DNA from: Chlorophyllum brunneum
Taxonomy: Eukaryota > Basidiomycota > Agaricomycetes > Agaricales > Agaricaceae
DNA length: 64,000 nucleotides
Assembly: GCA_963576785.1 (NCBI GenBank)
Contig: OY756145.1
Coordinates: 2,046,001 to 2,110,000, forward strand
Direction of reading: 5' to 3'
Below the pieces are notes generated by a model. The model was given only the letters and a program-made list of their open reading frames with translations. It did no database searches and was not told the origin of the DNA. Positions 61,115-64,000 of this stretch are shown in pieces. Made by a program: the position numbers and the translations under genes. The stretch's first letter is position 1; each line of letters begins with the position of its first letter.

Positions 61115-61527
61115 TAAAATTGCCCCTCGCTAGCACTCAAGGGTAACCTACTACGTGGTGTGCCTCCCGTCACTTGCAGTACCCAAGGAGGAGCGTTTCG
61201 ATCAATCAACAGACCGTGAGGTCTCGAGTTCACAACACATAAAATGCGTTCTGTGTTTGTGACAATAAGAGTATATTCGGCGTCAACCACCTATAGTATC
61301 AAGAGACGTTGATGTTTCATCAATCCGCAGGAAGCAAGGCATTGAGCGCAAGGACGGGGGGAGGGTTTCAGGGAAAGGTACAGGTACGTTACTATCTCGA
61401 CTTGGAACGTCGTTTTTGTGGGTTTCTGATCTTCGGCAAACATAATACTCAGTTACGATGATGGTTCTTTCTGTTCCACGATTTGCGTGTCAGGTTTCTC
61501 AGCAAGGGGTAAACCACTTTGTCATAC
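61115..61527. other. Gap before the VWA paralogue 3' end
   Basis: About 410 bp with no exon recognised. It should hold the 3' UTR of the minus-strand paralogue. Confidence 0.4.
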
Positions 61528-64000
61528 TCAAGCTGTGAGTGCACCACGTGTTTTTTTGAGGGAGTCCGCAAGGCCAAGGAAAGTTTCCGCGAGTTGAACC
61601 TGGAAGAACGTGTTCCATGAGTATTGCCTAAATATACCGTGATGACATAGACCTACCGAATCCAACGCCTCAACGTAGGATGATTCCATGGGTGTTGCAG
61701 CTGGCAACAAGGAATCCCTTGGTGCTGTCGTCTCCACATCTCTTGCGACCTGGACCATCCGTCGCAGTACGTCATTTCTGGTACCGAAGGATACAGCATG
61801 GAAGGAAAGTGATTTCCTAGAGGTGTGATTAAAGGTTAATCGTGAATTGTTAAGGTGCAGCTCACCCAAGTGATATAGCCGCCCGGCACAGAGTCTGCAT
61901 GACGTTGTCAGAGATTCCACATTGGCCATCCGACAGGAATATCACGACGGGAGCTCTAGCAACCCATCGTACTTCAGTTTTTGCATTAAATAAAAGGCGA
62001 CCTCCTACCTCTCGCTGTTCCAGTGTCTCCTCATGACGACCTCAGTTTCCCGAATAGCCGCCGCATAATCGGTTCCACCATTGGCCCGGTTCGACAGCAA
62101 CTGATCAAGGAGTTGGTCGGGCGCCTGCTGCAAGTCATTTTCGATGCAAGAAGAGGCGTAGCTATTAAAGAGTATGACACTGTAGGCATCACGTCGTAGG
62201 GATGATGACTGTGAACCTAGAGTACCCAACGCGGCCTGGCGGGAGTGCCAGAACCCGTGTAAAGACAGGTATACGGCACCAAGTCGATTGTTATGACGTG
62301 AGGTGATCTTCTTAGTGGCGGGCGTAGTGTGTAAAGAGGTTTTGTTCGAGGAACCCATCGACCCAGATCTTTGAGATGGGTCAGTGGTCATCGCTTGTGA
62401 ACAAAAGAGTGGCAGGCACCTGTCAATGACAAAGATGCTTGTAGTCTCCAGTAAGCCCCGGCACGCCCCATGCGAAGCATACAAACTCACACATGAAAGG
62501 ATTGTTGCATTACTACGGGATTTTTGCATAAGAAGAGATGGCCATCGTTCGAAACGTAGCTAAAATATTACTTGAGCTGCAAAATATAGGGTCCAGGGAA
62601 AAAGCAAACCCTAAACCTGTCAACTGATCGCTAGGGTGAGGGGGGTGGAATAGAGGTAGTGTGCAGTACGACGGGTGTGCTGGCTGGTTTACGGTAACCC
62701 CGTGTTCAGCTCCTGAAGGTCGACGTGAGCAAATTCAAGGCATCGAGAGTAACTTCTAACCTGAACACATAGCATCACTAGGAGAGGATTAGCTCCATGT
62801 TATGTGACGGGCGAAGGTTGAAGCCTCACCACTTGGCGAAGTTAGCTTGATCCCCCCTAGAGTATGGGTCTGTACGCGGTCCATCAGTTCTGACACCCAG
62901 CTTGAGCACATGTCGGATTCACCTCGGAAGCCTATTGGTAATAAGTGACAAGTATCGCATCGTCCGCGAATAACTTACCAATCCGTTTCCAGTAGAGGGC
63001 ATGAGTGATCCAGTCCTTTGGCTGATCAGGGTCAGGAAAGAGACGAGTAGTGATATGTTGGTGCTCTATACTGCGGCAGCTCTGAGGTGTGTGACCAGTA
63101 GTCCGACAATCGTCAATATGGGCATGACGATTTAGACTTTGGCACACGATGTTACACATCATAGGGGCACCCTCGTCATTCGCAGCAAATCTACGACCAT
63201 CAACTTCCATTGCGTCATCTGCCAGCCCTTCAATCATCCATCTAGTCCTAGACATAGAACCATGGCTCGTTTCATGCTCCTGTTGAGTGTGGCCTTTGAA
63301 CTGATCAGTTCTACGCCAGTATTATGGACTTTGGAGCATTCGATACCTTGGGGTAAGGTACAGAAGTATCCGCAGCTGGGGCACCTGGGGTCAAGCAGTA
63401 TATATATAAACTCCTTGAGAAAAAGGAAAACCTACTGCACGTCGCAGAAATGGAATGGAGAGGACTCAAGGCTATGGGAATGCCCGCCCTGGTGTGCCTT
63501 TTGTCTCGCAGGTATAGGCTTAATGCACTGTAAGGTCTTGGCGACTGTGGATAGGGCGTGAATATGTCGGAGTATTTGAATCGGACTGGTAAACCTACCC
63601 TGGGTGTACTGGATGCCATCGGTGTTCATTTAGAGGTCCGGTGAGTGGAAGAGAAAAGTCGCACCTTGGTATACTGGAATGTCTCATGCCTCCCGGTAAA
63701 AGTGGCTTCAATCGATTGCGGTGTGGTATCAATCTCACAAATACCCCCACCACAAAGCGCTTTGCATCGGTGGGTCTCTCTGTTAAAACGGAATGTTAAC
63801 CTTTTATTATCGATGGGCTGGGAGGTTTTACCCGCAAAGATGTTCGGCATACGGATCCAGTGCATGGAGGTGTAAGTTAGCACAGGGGCGTCCGCAGAGA
63901 TCGCAGGTGATCGGGCACATTCTGTTATCACATACATGTTCGTCATGTACTTCATCGCTGCTCGGAATGGTTCACTTCCGAAGTAGTCCAAACTTTGAAG
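61528..64000 (-). CDS. Paralogue of the giant GTPase/VWA protein (3' half, runs off window)
   Basis: Minus-strand gene matching exons 29-43 of the gene at 32013-41135 one for one, from the exon starting at 63957 to the TGA at 61528. Visible: Cys/His-rich modules (NRMCPITCDLCGRPCANLHL, CGGGICEIDTTPQSIEATF, CPSCGYFCTLPQG), a long shared block (HETSHGSMSRTRW, NDEGAPMMCNIVCQS), and a VWA domain with intact MIDAS: FVIDRSGSM, GGTDYAAA, FLSDGQ. The C-terminus ends LADSLKKTRGALTA. The frame is open across all visible exons and all introns are GT-AG, so this copy looks functional. The 10-nt exon (63599-63608) is preserved. The 5' half with the G domain would lie beyond the window. Positions 63958-64000 read as intron. 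Confidence 0.85.

Overview
The window comes from a filamentous basidiomycete, most likely a mushroom-forming Agaricomycete. Genes are packed closely on both strands and cut by many introns of about 45-65 nt, and the protein families (PB1/multi-ZZ protein, VWA-GTPase giant, F-box protein with a nucleotidyltransferase-like motif, rhodopsin-like 7-TM protein) are typical of that group. I rebuilt most gene models by hand from splice sites and reading frame. Where exon lists are given, the summed coding length is a multiple of three.

Left part (1-22.5 kb), mostly housekeeping: 3' end of the cross-link repair nuclease PSO2/SNM1; ribosomal protein S4; a triose-phosphate/nucleotide-sugar-type transporter; the Sec14-family phosphatidylinositol transfer protein SFH5; ribosomal protein L43; PAF1; a large Ser/Pro-rich protein of unknown function; a class III aminotransferase with a possible mitochondrial leader; and a 16-exon HECT E3 ligase of the UFD4/TRIP12 type.

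Middle part (22.7-42 kb), the unusual region: the splicing factor gene RDS3 followed by a decayed tandem copy; a 1001-residue protein with PB1 and five ZZ-type zinc modules (p62/NBR1-like in general plan); an RBR-type E3 ligase with an N-terminal domain that looks like a cysteine deubiquitinase; and, across a 714-bp divergent promoter, a 43-exon gene for a 2261-residue protein with a GB1/VLIG-like GTPase domain, a long Cys/His-rich region and a C-terminal von Willebrand A domain. A broken fragment of this last gene lies just downstream, and the intact 3' half of a paralogue lies at the right edge of the window on the opposite strand. A p62-like adaptor, an E3/deubiquitinase fusion and a giant GTPase side by side resemble, at the level of parts, the ubiquitin-plus-GTPase defence modules of animal cells. 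That parallel is inference only.

Right part (42.7-64 kb): a ZIP zinc transporter, a ZNHIT2-like HIT zinc-finger protein, an F-box protein with a nucleotidyltransferase-like motif, a GH47 alpha-mannosidase, glycerol kinase, an AP180-type clathrin adaptor with NPF motifs, a NASP/Sim3-like histone chaperone, a rhodopsin-like 7-TM membrane protein with a broken partial copy next to it, and the paralogous VWA gene running off the end. No rRNA, tRNA, CRISPR array or recognisable transposon was found. Four GC-AG introns and one apparent GG-AG intron stand out among otherwise canonical GT-AG introns.
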